64,000 bases of DNA from Climacteris rufus (GCA_013398175.1 VZRZ01004357.1:58282-122281); one strand, 5' to 3'. Counted from the stretch's first letter, positions 24,709-39,900 are shown. Notes: a model not told the origin generated them from the letters alone. Numbers and translations: made by a program.

Positions 24709-25190
24709 GGAATCACAGAGCAGCTGAAGTGCCTCTGGAGATCACCTAATCCAACCCACAGCTCAGAGCAGGGTCAGCCATAACAGATTGCCCGGAGCCA
24801 TGTCCAGATGGCTTTTCAATATTTCCAAGGATGAGGCACCACTGTCTCTGAGCAAACTGTGCCAGTGTTTCACCACCCTCACAGTAATTTTTTTTTTCTT
24901 ATTTTTCAGTGGAATTTCCTGTATTTCAATTTGTGGCCATTGCTCTTTTTTTTTTTCCTAGATACCACGGAGAAGACTTTGGCTCCATCTTCTTCACTCC
25001 CCACCCATCAGCTGTTAATATGCATTAACAACATCCCCCTGACTTTTCCCAACGCTAAACAAACCGAGCATTCTCGGCCTCTCTTTGAATATTAGATGCT
25101 TCACCAATCTCTTTAATCATTTTAGTGACCCTTTTCTGGACTCATGCCAGAATGTCCACGTCTCTCTTTTACTGGGAATTGTTTTTTCTC
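24709..25190 (-). mobile_element. CR1 LINE 3' end, antisense to the given strand
   Basis: Starting at GAATCACAGAGCAGCTGAAG, the sequence follows the reverse complement of the avian CR1 3' end: CTCTGGAGATCACCTAATCC, AGCTCAGAGCAGGGTCAGCC, TTTTCAATATTTCCAAGGAT, CACCACCCTCACAGTAA, then GGAATTTCCTGTATTTCAAT, ATACCACGGAGAAGACTTTG and TTTTCTGGACTCATGCCAGA. Two T-rich insertions interrupt it. It is truncated and non-coding, and the frame at 24859-25095 lies within it. Confidence 0.92.
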
Positions 25191-28100
25191 TTACTTTTTC
25201 CTTCTGTCTTTATATTTGGAAACACATGTTTCCCATACTAGATATGCACTACAGACATATAAACTTTGTTCCTAGGATTTTTATCCCTTAAGCTACCAAA
25301 AAGTCAGCCAGTACAATTTCATTGCAAAAAGTACCTGGAAGGGAAAAAAATATTAAGTAATCTCAGCAGCACAGCAGAGCCTTCTACTTTAAGGCATTAT
25401 TTTTCCATCAACATCCAGGTAACAGCTTAAAGGTGAAATAATATTTTCATGTGTACTTTTCTGTTGCAAATCTATCAGATGAGGGTCAAGGTGTCAGAAC
25501 CACAGAAAGAGCTTAAAAGCAAGAGTTGTCTCTAGGAAAGGGAGTATCCTCTGCATTGCTGCTGGAGGTACCTATCAACATCTTTCCACAAGGTGACACT
25601 GGACAGACGATTGGAATGCAAAGACTTTGAACACAGACATTGGCATATGAGAGAAAGCAACTTGTTTATTGGCTAGCCCATTCCAAGAAATCCAAGTAAT
25701 CCTCTCTAAAATTCATTATAATCCCTAATGACACAGCAAGTAAACTAAGGTACAAATGGCAGCAGCATCGGTTATGAGTTTTGTTGCCTGGGGGTTTTAG
25801 CACACAAAATCATCACTTAAGAACATCAGTTGTCTAACACATGCTCACTCAGTTTTTAACCCTGCAAAAGAAAGACAAGGGACATAAGTCATGGGATAGA
25901 AGTGTGTATAACAGCTATTGGAACTTAAGGACCACAGAGCTCAGTCTAAGAACAGCACAAAAGCTGTGTCAGAATCTGAATAAATTAACTAATTATTTTT
26001 TCTCTATCCTTATTGTTATTTTTAAGCCATCATTAACCAATCTGCAGGCAACTCTCACAACACTTCGATTCTCATTTTTCATTAATATAACTGCAGTCCC
26101 AGCCTTTAAAGGCTGATGTCTAAGCAGTTCACACAACAAGGTTAAAGAACATTCAAATCCTGGATCTGTTAGTTTTGCAAAGACTAAATGGAAAGCAAAG
26201 AATATGCATTATCTAAGCTGCTGTGTGTCATGCTGCTTCAAAAAAAATTATTTATGTGAACACAAGTAAGCCATCTTTCTTAGTGGGCACTCCCCCTTGT
26301 TATGAAATGGTCACAGCCTTATATCTGTTCATTTTGCCATGGTAGAGAGGCCAATAGTTTAACATCACAGCTAGACCACAAAATACATTTTAATTTGTCT
26401 AAAGTTAGCCTATTATTTGATAAAATGTACTTTAAGCAAAATGTCTGCCTAAAAGTGAAGCTGAAAATACACCTTTGCATTTCTCATTCATCAAGAGAAG
26501 GATGTAATAAAGCAAATTTAATGTTCTGGGATTTCAACAGAAGTGCAATACTGACAATCTTTTTAGGTGTAAAAATATTTAGGTGCAAAACAACCTTCCA
26601 TTAAATTTCCATTCAGTTATTACAAAAAATGGAATTTCCTGTGTATAAGATAGTCGACTGATCAAAATCCCTTAAATTTCTGTAAGTCCAAAATATAATT
26701 GGTATGTGTATATTTGTCCATCCTATCAAAGGTGTGAAACTGTACTTGTCAAGATAGTGCATGTATATTCCCAAATATTGCTATGAACACTTTGATTTTT
26801 CTGCATCACATGTTGTTTTTCTCTTGCCAAAAGTAGAAGTATGCATAACGCCTGTTCTTGCTTAATGACAAGCTTTGAATCAGGCTTTTGTTTTATATAC
26901 AACACTACAAATTGTTAGTAAATTCTGGATTGAAAAAACAAGCTGTCTTTTCTGCTGAAACTTGTCCTCAGAAGATGAGAAATGAGAAAGGTGGAAGCTG
27001 TTCTATTCACATATTTGGGTTAAAGCTAAAAAACTGTTATTTCTACCAGAATCCAAGTCATTCTTTTAGACAGCTCCTTTTTCCACATGAAATATGTTAT
27101 TGCTTTCATTTGTATTTAAGACGATCTGTGACCAGGCCATAAAGTGTCTTTTAGGTAACCTGAGTGAAAACTCTCTGAGAAGCCAGCAGAAGGCAAGCTG
27201 GCATGTTCACAATACACAGTGCTGCAGAGGAGATCTCAACAGCAGACCACTTTCCTAGGCAATGATGTTTAGGTTTACCACTCACCTATGGACAGACCAA
27301 CACTCAGGCCACAGTCCAGCAAGTCCAAGAAATCTAGAATCAGCAAGCAATACAGAAGAAATCCTCAATTACAAAGCTAAAGTGTAGGTTATGAATGTGC
27401 ATCACACGTAGAAAACCGCACAATGGGCAAGAGCTTTTCAGTATCTCCTGTTCACCAGTATCACCAGTATCCATTCTGCCCTGCTTTATCTGATTTTATC
27501 CACAAACTGATACTACTCAGTGTTCTGGGGCAACACAATAGAAAATATAAGCTATGAATGACCCAAACATGTAGAACTATGCCCAGTGTTGATAGATAAA
27601 CTCCTACTGTCTGAATGGTTCAACTTCTGTTATAATACCTTACAAATTGATCTGACAGAAAGACCCAGTGGATTAAAGTACGTATCTGGTGGCTTTACGT
27701 TTATAGCCTGGCCTATCTGTCAAAATTAAAGGGAGGAAAACTCTTAAGTGATTAACAAGATCAAAGCCTAAGGTTAAGTCAGGCAAATCGTGTGTAATGT
27801 TTAACACCTTCAACTACTATCAAATTTAGCGTGAGCTGTGTAGTGTAGTAGCTTTCAACAACATTCTTTGTCTCTGGCCCAAACTTTTCTAGATGTTACT
27901 CCTTTCAGACTTCCTATAAAACGTGCCTTCATGTGTTTATCCATAGCAGAGTCTGAACATTTTCTAATTGCAGAAAAATTTCAAAAGTAATTTTTTTCAA
28001 TAAATGAAGCTCTACAACATTTCTCTCTTAATTATTTTCATAAAAATGCCAAAATGGAAATTCATAAACATTTTCTAAATTCAAACCCAAAATTATGTAA

Positions 28101-30195
28101 ATGGTAACTAACCAGAGTTAATATCATGCAGAAACACAAAATTAAGGAGAAATATCTACATTCCTTATCTAATTATATATAACAAACTGATTAAGAAAGT
28201 TTCTTAAACTGGACAAGTGAAGTTGTTAAGTAGGAGAAAATTACACAGTTAGTAGACAATCTATTCTATCTACTAAAATAGCACATGGAGTGGTGCTCCA
28301 AAAATATAGTATCTTAATGCAAAAATTATAAAATGCTTTTATCTAAAATTTTACAATGCACTAGAGAATTCTGTTTGGGAGATTCTGAGAGGCTGATAAA
28401 ACTGTTTATAAAAAAATTGCAATTTAGGCTGAGAACGAGAAAATACATGAATTTTTTAAAGTTTTTTAAAATTGTGGAGTTTTAGCTCTCAGTTCTTGCT
28501 TCAACCTTTTCTGCGTCTAAATTTTGAGATTTAAAAGAAATGTAGGTACCTGATTTGAACAGTGAAGTGTATTTTTTGATTAAAGGCCTCTGGACCTTCT
28601 TGCAGAGAACTGAGGTCAAAACACATTTAGAATGGAGCAAATACAGTGTTGAACATATTACACTGTCTCTCCTACTAGAACAAAACACAATTATGGTCTG
28701 AACTTGCCAGAATGGGGACCTAGATCACTACCTAACAATAGGACCTTTGCTGACTGAAGAGACTTACAAAAGGTGCACAGTAGACACTCATTTAGAACGG
28801 GACCAAAGCACCGTCACATTGAGAAGAACACTGTTTTGTAAGAGAGCTGTCGAAGGAACAAAAAGACAAACTCAAAGCTGAATTATTTTTAAGCTGAGTG
28901 GGCCTGCATATTCAAACAGTTAGAAAAAGTACAACTTTTTTACTGCTTGGCAAATGTAAATCACTGGGAAGAAGATCTGTATCACAGATTTGCTGCTTGA
29001 AATTGCAGGTAGTAGATATAGAAGTTTTGGGAAGTGTTTACTTATGTTGTTGCATCGTCTTTGGTCTTTTCAGTTTGATTTTTCCTATTAATTTTTTTTA
29101 CTCCTGATGACTGTGTTCTTATTGAGGCACAGCAGAAATTCATTACATCTTAATGGCATTTAAAAAGTTGTGGTAGAACCCTGAATTACTACTAAAGGAA
29201 TGTATCACAATGAGCAATGATGACATGGAACACTGCAGAGTGTGCCCTAGCTAAAGGGCAGAGGAGGCACGTACAGAACAGAAACTATGTGGAACGTGCT
29301 GCTTCAAAGGGATGTTACTCTGAAAGATTACTTCTAACGCGTTATGTTTCAAAAAGCTCACCCTAACTATTTGTGGTAGAAGGTATCTTTTAGACAGCTG
29401 TACCTTGACATGTAGTCTTCAGATATCCTTCAGCAGCAGACACGCTGGATATGTGTATAGAATAAAAAAGTCCTGTTGGGTCATCTGTCAGCAACAAAAC
29501 CTGTGGGAGGAGGAAAGAGTCACTTTAATTCATTGTGGTGAAATACCATGATTTAATTGGACCTTCACAGCAACAATACCCAGTTTACATACTACTATCC
29601 TCCTGTGCCAGGATGACAAAAGCAAGGTTTTCATCTTTGTGAAGAAAAAATCTTTGAACTTAAGACCTCTGGGGCTAAGCCAGATCAAAAACAGCTTAGC
29701 AAGACTCTCTGACCACTGCCAGCAGAATCTTAGGGAGAAAGGCCACAAACATAGCATCTATCACAGATACTTTCTCTGGCCCTTCTGACTTGCCAAATTC
29801 CAAATTATGAGTGACATCCTAAGTCTGAGGTTGCTTAAAGACCATAATGTTCAACAGTTGTTGATGAATACATCTCCATTAGCTTTTCCTTATTCCTTCC
29901 TTTATCTGTTTATACTTTTGAGCATCTGTGACAGGTATGGTAAAGATTTTCACAATTTCAAGTTTTGTGGGAAAAAAGCCCAACTTTTCCTTTCACATGT
30001 GCTGCCTGAAAGCAACATTGGCTTAGTTGTGAGAAACAGTAATGAATTCTCAATATAATTCCTGTTTGACTTTATTTTATTTTGCTTTTCTTGCTCGTTC
30101 CTTTTGGCTATTCCTTTTATTCTACTAAACCAGAATATCACAGATTAAATAATATTTAAGAGGTAAACAGAACAGTTTCCAGTGCAGTGAATGTA
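25191..30195. other. Intergenic DNA, nothing recognised
   Basis: Mostly AT-rich. A mildly GC-richer section at 27150-27540 was not recognised and may be an old transposon. Open frames (for example 26302-26604 and 25841-26116) lack domain features, conserved motifs or plausible splice structure. Confidence 0.6.
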
Positions 30196-30198
30196 CTA

Positions 30199-30300
30199 CT
30201 GTCATGGTTTAATCTCAGCCACTAACCAAGCACCACATGGCCACTCACTCACTCTCCCTTGGGTAAGAGAAGGGAGAGATTAAATGGACCAGAAAAGAAT
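30199..30300 (-). mobile_element. ERVL-class LTR 3'-end fragment, antisense
   Basis: TGTCATGGTTTAATCTCAGC followed by CACTAACCAAGCACCACATG and GCCACTCACTCACTCTCCC matches the reverse complement of the 3' end of the same broad avian LTR class as the copy at 20.9-21.7 kb. Only this terminal piece is recognisable. The remainder was deleted or has decayed. Confidence 0.65.
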
Positions 30301-33300
30301 TCCTGAAATATTCCACTGAATGGGGAGACTTTTATGAAATATGGAGGATTATGGCCAGCATAACTCAGCAGAGCAGGACAGACACGGAAAAGTGAATTAC
30401 GAGGATTAAAATTTTTAAAAATATTATACTCTGATGTGTCCACAAAAAAGTCGCAGTCCACACTTTCAGTTTCTTGGGAAACATGTTCTGTTTTACTAAC
30501 TGCTCTTAAACCATCAGCAGATACTTCTTCCACGTGTCCTCAAGTTTTGCCTTGTTTGTTTTGCATTGTCTGTTTCAACTGTCCACACAAAATGTGCATG
30601 TTAGATAAAAAGAGAGTTAAATTTTACAACTGTTTACTCATTTGAAGCATTTCAAAAGGAAAACAAGAAAAACAGAGCTCAATCTTACAGTTCTTATCTA
30701 TTTTTAGTCATATTTCTATTGTTACAATATAATCTGTTCCTTGCACAGCAACAAATACTTTTTCTGTGCTATCATTCAGGTCAAATCTCATGGATATCAA
30801 TTTGTATCACTGAATACTGTACAACTATGACTTGACAAGCCATTCCCAGGTGATCTCTATCACATATCAGACACAAAATGCAATCACACAAGCAATACAG
30901 CACCAATGGTGTTCCTGTGTTAAGTTTACACTCTCCAAGGATACTGTTTATTTTGCAGGTGGTGCTGACACAACTGATACCAAGGCAGTAGAACACATAC
31001 AAAGAAACGGAAAGCATGTGTTGCCATGGCATGAACAGTAAATGCATTGAACACTTACTTCAACAAGGAGAGGGCTCATTAAGACATTTTTAAGTGGTTA
31101 TAATTGTACAAATAGGGCTCTTCCTTTTTGATGTGTAAATAAAATTGTTTATATCATAGGAAAGACGCTAACAACAGCTGAGAGTCTGTGTTTTGGTACT
31201 ATTAGGTTAGTTAAGATAACTTCAGCACTATAAACATGAATATGGCTATGTCATTGCTTTTAGTATTATCAATTGCCCTTAGGCATAATGAACACAAGTA
31301 GATTATATTTTCCTCTTGGCACACCACTAAGACCTAAATCCACCTAGCCACTGTGTTTGCAGCCCCAAGGCAGGCATCTAGCAACCTCACAGAAGGATTC
31401 TCAGTCTCCAGAATTGTTTGTCTAAAAAGGCAAACACAAACTTGCTGTGTTTATACACTCAGCTTTGAGACGTATGTTAGCTCCAAATCTATCTCTGCAT
31501 AGCATAGCTGGAGCAAAATCAAAATAAAATTGTACTGTTGAATTCAACTCTGCAGTAAGGCAGGTCCATACCATCCCTGTCCCAGTAAAATATATTTACT
31601 ACTGTTTATTCTGGAGTGATTTGTGGGTTTTCATTCTGTTTCTTGTCCTACTTGACACAAATAATTTCTTATTTTCTAAAAACAAAATTTGAGTTTGACT
31701 TTCAACAAAAGCTCAAGTGAGGTCTCTGTCACTCTAAAGCAATATGAAAAGCTAAGATCATTCATGCATTAGTTTCCATTTTAATTTACTCCAAAAGTCA
31801 CATCAGTGATAGTGTCATCCAAACACGCTCTTTCATCTTTGTTCTCTGACAATGGGGATAACAAGATACAAGTATCTCTACATGAAGACACAAGTCCAAC
31901 TGTAAAGAAAGGCAAAGTTTTCCCAGCCTGGCACTTTGAAGGCACGTACACAAGAATGTTTTGCAACAATTTAGTACTGAATATCAGCACATTGATTTCT
32001 TTATGCAGAGCAGCTCCTTCAGTCAAATATGTCTTTTATCTTATGAAACCACTGTATGCGTTAGCCATAAATTGATACCTTATTGATTTAGGGTACACTG
32101 GATTCATGCCCTACAAAACAAAAATAAAGTACCTGACTGAAGAGGTTCCACCTAATCAATGAGATGACCACCTGGTCTACTTTACAACCTTAATCCTTAC
32201 AGTCCTTCATGGTTTAATGTTTCTGAACCATGTCACTTAGACTGAAAAATAGGATCTAGAGGCTATGGCAGGTAAAAAGCTTTTATCCCTTCATCATACT
32301 TTGCCTCTCCATATTTAGCCTGTGAGTGCTGAGACAGAAATCATGCTCAACAAGTTGCTCATACAGTGCCTAGCATGGTAAGACCCTGATTTCACAGTAG
32401 TAGGCTTTGCTCTACACTGCTCTACAGTGAATGTTACTGTTTATACTGTTTATTACATTATGGTTTTCCTGTGCAGGCAAGAGTGGTCTACATCAGTATT
32501 TGTTGTTTGAAACCTGTGAAAAGTTGGTAGAGCAAGAATTCTATAATTTAAAAATGAAAAAATTAATTAAATTCAATGGAAAGAATATAACTACTGCTGC
32601 CCAGTACAGAACATTTCGAGCAGACCACTGGAAATTCCTAGTAAAGGCCAACTAATACAGCATGCACATCATAATGTCTGAATTAAGAATCTTCTAAAGC
32701 AAATATCTGGCATCTCAAGAGGTCTTTCAAAGTCTTCCCTCCTATAATCACACAGAGCCACAGCTTGTGTATTTTGTCATCCTATTCCTAGAGAAAGTAC
32801 ATAGCCACAGGTGCAATCACCCAGAATAAGAGCTTGGGACACACAAAGCTGGAGCACTTTACTGCAAACCTTTCAGCCAGGGTTTGTTTTTTTTTTTTTG
32901 TTTTTTTTTCAGAGAGAGAAAGAAGAGGCTTTAGTGTCTCTTTCTCTAATGCTGCAAGCAATATTTTTAAGATGTATCTGGCCACTCAGCAATGTTGTTC
33001 TCATGGATTCTGGATGGAATACTCTTAACATATTTTGCCAGGCTGGGAAAATCATGAACTTGAATTTATAATACCATAAATGTACAACAGCACTGACAGA
33101 TAGCTACAATTTCTTAGTAATGGTAGCCAAGAAATATTCAGCCAAGAGGCAATAACACTATATGGCAGGGAAAAAGAGGACAAAATAGACAATTACTGTA
33201 CTCAGGATCAATGCTGGCACCCCTGAGTACAAGGCACTATCTTTTTCATGAACTCAGCAAAACATGGGAGAAAATTTACCACCTAAGTTACTAAGTCAAC

Positions 33301-36300
33301 GGTCTTGGTTTGTGTATATCTCTATACCATTTCTAGGATTTTTCAAAAATCTTAGAGTCAAAATTTCTGCAGATTAAGCTCTTTTAATTTCATTTGAGCT
33401 GTACAAGTGGGGAAATTGGTAACAACTCTAAAAAATAATTTTCAAAAGGGCAAAGTATTGCATCTTGACTAAAAATGCAAAGTTCGAGTAAGTAAGAATG
33501 CAGTTGACAGTTACAAAGTAAAAACTATTCTTTCTCGTGCTCTAGCATCATGTGCTAATCCGAAATATGCTCTATAACTTAAGTGGCATCTCTTAGTCTG
33601 ATTTATTTCAAATGTGTACTCTTACTAACATAATTTTTTTCAAATACAGGCACCTAAGGTTAATTTAAATAAAAATATACTCTTTTTTTTAAAAAAGAGG
33701 CTGTGACTGGAGTCAAAAAAAGTTGCCAGGCCTCTGATCCTGTGAAGATGGAATTAAACAGTAAGAAAACCATATATGAGGTAAGGAGATTAACTTTCCA
33801 AGCTAAATTTAGAAGTATTTGTTTCATCTTTCCTACGCTGACAGAGAAAATATCAGGTAGAACAATGAATGCATTAAAAAAAAATAACATTTGCCAGAAT
33901 GTTCAAAACGAGTATTTTGGCACAATCTCTTAAAAAAAAGAATCCAAACAACTACAACTACAATATGCTGCAGTAATCAGTATGTAATCAGAATATAAAT
34001 TCATCCAGCTATATTATCACTCTATAGAAATAATAATCAGGAAAAAAAGTGAGAGAGGTGTTACCTGATGCTCTGGAAAGCAAGTTGCTAGCCTCCAAAC
34101 TGCTTAAAGTGTTATAATATGTGAGAGAAAAATCACAGTCATGTAGATGGTATTTAAGTGATGGACACTGCTTCTTTCTGCTCACACATATTCCAGCTAC
34201 AGTGTGTTCCAAATTCTATTGCCCCACCTGAAAACAAATGTTGGTGTTAGTTTAGTATCATTTTCTATACTACCTATAGCAACAGCAAACACATACTGAA
34301 TACTTAAGCAACAGCCTGATTATTCCCTTATCATGGTTTCAGTGGGTAATCTTTGAGTGCTGTGCAAATGATATCCTGCAACCTGTGTCTTCTGTACTCT
34401 AAATTTGGTCTTGTACAAATGTTTTCTTTCACAACATAGTTCAATACTGCAGAGAAAAATTTCATGTAAGATTTTGAAATCATTGTTTATTTAAGATCTT
34501 ATTCTATACCTCCAGTACTCATACAATAGCTTATGGGTATTATAAAAACTTCGGTACCTCTTAGAATCTGGTGTTACTTATTAAAGAGATGGATCAATTA
34601 CATTAGCAAAGACAGTAATACAAAAAATTGCACGAACATCAGTTAATGAACCTTTATAACATTTTCATGCAAAACTGTATTAGATGTATTAAATGTGGGA
34701 AAAGGAGGAGATTAAGGCACCAGAGAGACAAACTATTTGAGGGTACGGTGACTGGGAGAAAAGCCATATTCCTCTGACTACAGTGGTACAGATTTATTTG
34801 CTAAAGTTAGATATCAGGTAAAGGGCTTTGCTCTTTCAAGAATATATGACTTGCTGAGGGCTCAGGAATTGTGGAAATCCAAGATCAGATTTAGAAAAGT
34901 TTAGGAGCAGTTACAAATCCTACACTCAGGCCTAACAATCTACGCAAATTATGAAATTATGTAACAAAAGGCTAAGTTACTTGTTTCGAATTATATCACA
35001 GATATGATAATGTATTACAAAGAAGCGCTATAGTTTAGAATATTCCTTCATTGAAATTGCTGCAGTTACATGAAAATGGAGGAACATGCTGGTGAATCAG
35101 CGTATAATATAAAGCCTAAAATACATCACACAGCATATTCATATTTCAGTGTGTAGATGAACAGCTTCTTATCTCAAATAGAAACTGGTTTTGAAGAACA
35201 AGATACCAAAGCATATATCCTGGTGAAATCCTGAGGTCTTTTTTCTTCTCTTTTCAATACTCTTTGCAGTTTTTTTTCCCAGCACCAGAAGAAATTGAAA
35301 AATTCCGAGAAGCATAAAGTAAATTAAATCTATGTGATTTTTTTTGAGAGTTCCAAAATTTACAGTGATCTACCATTAAAATAAATAAATAGTAGCAGGC
35401 TCAGCTCATAAGATTTTATTTTTAAATGGAGCAAGAATTCTTTCTTCCCTCACTGTACATCTGATCTTCTTCAGACCTCTTCCCACATCCTACCTTTGCA
35501 TTCCATCAACAGACCAGTAACAAACCATTTCAAATGCAGGAATAAAGTAGCCTCTGCCCAACCTAAGTAAATGACTGCAAAATCTAGGGAACACCATAGC
35601 TCTGCATCTGCTCTAAACTTTTCTTTCATTTAAAGAGAGAACCTGCTGTTGAGATTGGATTATGGAAGCCAAGGTGTAATAGGTGACAGTATGTTATACA
35701 GCCTGTGTCTAGGCAACACAACCAATGGTCTCAGTTTTCTTGTGGCTTTCACAGCCTGTGTTATCTTCCTTAAAATCCCACAATAAGTGACAGTTTCAGC
35801 TTTCATTGAGAATAACTTCATCGCCACTTATTGTAGTCACATGGGTAGTTCTGAGGAGACTAACCCAGCAGTGCCCTGACAACTTAAAACCCAGATAAAT
35901 AAATGGAAGCACAGAAACCCTTTCTATTTTTTTTTTTTTCATATGCTGAATTATGACTTTTAAGAAATTTGGAGCTGGTGACTCTGGACTTTCCCTGATA
36001 GTGGAAAGGTGTAATATTTGATATATGTAAGAGCTTATATCACCGTATCTATCTGGAATAGCTAGGTGATCAGAATGGTATTTCCTGTTTGATTTCCCCT
36101 TGATCATTTATTACCAGGTAAGCATAACTTCATATAAACAGTGCATGTAAAAACTGCAGTAAAATCTTTATGAAGTAACAATTGAGTACTAATAATGTGT
36201 TCAGAAAAACAGCAAACTGAAATTGTATTATATGGAAAATGGGCACAAACTGACAAAACCCTCGAGCTCCCTCTGTATCTGTGGTTTGTGATCAGAAGCT

Positions 36301-36860
36301 TTCCTTACTTACCAGTTTATCTCTTGTGCATGATGATGCAAACTACTGTAGTGAAATTTGTCATGGACAGTTTCTACAAAGAGCCGTAAAGCAAACAGAA
36401 GTGTTTTTAAGCAGTGCCACCCAGAGGTGAAAGAGAACTTCTCATCCCCGATGACATCAGGGCTCATTTTCCACAACAGCTATAAAGATACCATGAAAGA
36501 AAAATCTCTTCATGTTCTGAGAGTCCTGTATGGAAATGGTCCTGCAGACCGGTCACCAGTTTGTGAGGGGAGGAGTGCAATCTGAACTGAGACAAGTTCT
36601 ATCCTAAATTTAAAGTGCAGTTTCACATATTTGAGTCCCAGAGCTACAGTAAGGGCAGAATCTCATGGTTCATTTTGTTGCCCAGGGAAATGAGTCTCTT
36701 TGCTCTGTCACAGGGATGTGTGTTTCTTCTGTGCTGTAGGAAAATTGGTATTCAGACCTTTCCTCCTTAAACACACTGTCTCAATGAAATCACACAAAAC
36801 TGGCTCCCTGGCTGCCTCAGTGGCCCTTCACTGAAAACACCCCATTTTATTGTCGTTTTT
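30301..36860. other. Intergenic DNA, nothing recognised beyond low-complexity tracts
   Basis: AT-rich with short simple stretches (T-rich at 32884-32910 and 35931-35940). I found no gene or RNA. Frames such as 35796-36107 (minus) and 31806-32075 (plus) have no supporting features. Confidence 0.6.
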
Positions 36861-36950
36861 TTTTGTACTGGGGTCCTAAAAATGGACATAGCATTCTAGC
36901 TGCAAGCCACATAAGCTCTGACAGAAGTGATCCTGCATTCATGTGAGGAA
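36860..36950 (-). mobile_element. Possible diverged CR1 fragment
   Basis: GTACTGGGGTCCTAAAAATG, GACATAGCATTCTAGCTGC and CACATAAGCTCTGACAGAAG resemble the reverse complement of the CR1 segment about 0.5 kb from the 3' end. The match is short and old, so the assignment is uncertain. Confidence 0.4.
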
Positions 36951-39900
36951 ACTGCAGAACCCCTTGAGGTTCTGCTCTATCTGTTGACACAGACTGATGT
37001 AAAGTGTAATACACATGCCCTAACAAAAGTGAAATCTGGAAAGTTCTACCTCTATGTGGGACCCAATTGCCAAAGAAAAATCTGTGTCCAGCACCCGTAA
37101 CAAGGTACCAGCACTGTCCACCCTATCAAAGTCTGTTTCAAATAAAAACTCAGCAAATTTTTAATGCCCTCTATGATAAACAGCAGTGTGGTAGCATGAT
37201 TTGTTTCTAGAAATATTGCCTGTAGCCTCCCTATATGTATTTACCATGCCGTAAGCACACTTTAAAGTAATCCATACAAAAAGCCACAAGAAAACAAAAT
37301 AGAAATAAAATCCAAATAACTGAAAAGAAAAAAGGAAAAAACACCTTCCATGCTGTCAGAAAACAAATTACTCCTTCCCATTTTCTTCACTGTTGATGCA
37401 AAGAGGTAAATGTCAACAGAATGCAAAGAAAAAAAACCAGTAATGAAAGTAAAATAAAGATAGAATGAAAATATAAAATTTGGTGTTAGGGTAAAAGAGA
37501 AGTTATTTCACAGTCTACTGATACATCAAGTATGTGCTCTGCCAAGAGAAAACTCCTGCTTAGTCAAAGAAGAAACAATAATTGTGCAGTGCACATTTCT
37601 CTGTAATTAGAGAGGACATGTTCAAACCCCAAGTACTGTGGTGGCATAAGGAACTGTGCTCAAAATCTGTAAACAGATTTTGCCCACTATAAATGTATAT
37701 ATGGGAAAACACTTGACAAAAATACTTTTTTGCCAGACTTCCACTGAAATTTCATTATTGTAGAGAATGTTTCTGTTTCAATAAACCAAATTAACAAAAA
37801 TACCCCTTTGGCTATTTTTCTGTGAACTTCTAGTTAGGCCTTACAAAAGGTATTCTTAAAGCATTGATGCCTGCTGCCTTAAATTAGAGTCAACTCATAT
37901 TAGAAACACATACACTGGCTTTGTATTTAGTAATTTCAACCAAAGAGAAGATTTTCAAGCACAGTTGCACAGTTAACTGTTAAAAATTAAAGGATGTACA
38001 TTAATGAAGTTTCTCATCCCCCTGCTAGGCTTCAGCCCCCAAGCACTTCCCACTTCACAACTGATGTAGAAAACATCCTGTTTATACCCTGCATTCTAGT
38101 AAATAGTGTATGAAGTCATACCTGCTTGCAGGAGTGAATTATAAAATGGCAGAAGATAAAAAATTCAGTGTCACTTTTAACACTTTTCACATTATCTCTT
38201 GCAATTGGGATGAAAGTCTCATATAGCAGTTGTTTGCCTCCAGAAGAAACCTGTGCTTTTTCACCAAAAATGTAGTGAACTGCTTTGTGTTTTTCCATAT
38301 TCAAAAACTGCCAGATGGTTTTGCATTCTTATCATGTCTTCTTAACAGGGTCTCTCCTGAAAACTACAAGAGCATGAAACTCAAAAAATGTGAAGAATCA
38401 AGTACTGCCAAGCTATTCAGTGCTGGAACTTTGATGGCACTAACAAGGCTCTTGGCCCTGACCGGCTTCACCCAGGACCCACACTCTGCCCAGGTCTCAG
38501 GAACCCATCATCTCCCTGGGCTTGTCAGATCCCACCCCAGTGCCCCCAGCTGCCCCACTCCTGGCCAGGGTGGTGGACAGGGACTGCCTGGGGACAGGGT
38601 GCAGCTCCAGAGGTCAGGGCCTCAGAAGCCACCTGCCTGTGTCACACTCTGATATTCACAGGCAACTAAACAGACAACCTGTTCAATCTACTGAGATAGC
38701 TACGGCACTGCTTTTCTGCTTAAAATCAGTGAATGGCATAATAGCCTCAGTTGTGAAATTCCTACAAAAACCAACACAGAAGCACACAAGCACAGTGACA
38801 TTATTGCTTGTCAGACACTATACCTCAAGTCTTTGCCACTGCAAGTGTTTCAACTGTGAGAAAGATGAAGGCAGAGCAACATGAAAAGGAAGTCTATTTG
38901 ATTACAATGATGGCAAATCTTCACATATACACTGATAAACTGTACAGTCGTTTTCTGTTTATTTAAAGAGTTTTCTGGCTCACTCTGCAGTGTAAGCAGC
39001 AATACAGGACAGACTGTTTCTACAATCCTGTAAAAGTACTCTACCAAAAATAAATGTGTCAATTATGCTCCAAAGGTTCTGCTACACCACAATCAAAGTA
39101 TAAAGAAGAGAAAAATTAAGACAGGCCCATACGGCACAGACTTCTAGAACAGGGAAGAAAATCTGTTTCTAAAAGAGAATTACACCCAAATAAAAAATAT
39201 TTAGATTCATGATTTCAAGTTGCATAAAACCAGACATGCTTTATATGGCTTTAGAACAAAGACTCTCCTTTGTCACTAAAGAGTTATATGCAGATTTATA
39301 AAGCCTTTAAAATTAATATTGCATTAATATAGCATTGCCCTATGACATGCTGAGTTTCTGTGCTTTCAGTAATAAAGATTCTACATATCAACTTTTTTTT
39401 AGAGTAAATAGTGGGATCAATAAGATACCTTACAAACTTCCAGTAACAGGTATATGTTCAACAGCAAAGCAAGCATAAGCAACATATAGAAACAATGAAT
39501 ACCAAAAGTTCCTCTTCTTTCTCCTTATTGATCATATATTGATGACATAAGCAGCAGAATGTACTGGAGTAGTCAAAGAACAGCTAAGAGAGACAGCAGA
39601 ATAGTGAACTAACATGAATCTGCTGTCAAACACTCTGCTGCTCCCTAAAGTAGGGCTTTTGTATCCTCTCACGGCAATTCCTAAAACAGGTCAAATAGTC
39701 TGGAAGACACCAAACTTCATCAGGATACTTGACTTGGCGCCGCAGTGAAGCACAGTGCTTAAAACAACACAAAATTCCTTACAGCTCTGTTGATGCCACC
39801 CTTCAATCCAACCAATGGCAAGAGCATAGAGCAGGCACAGGGAAAGCACCTGACTTAATTGCTGGGGAAACAAGCCACTACTATACTAGTAGTGTCTTAA

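Noticed and set aside
38230..38652. 140-codon plus-strand frame as a gene
   Set aside because: The second half is low-complexity Pro/Gly/Ser from a GC-rich patch, the first half is AT-rich noise, and there is no domain or promoter context.
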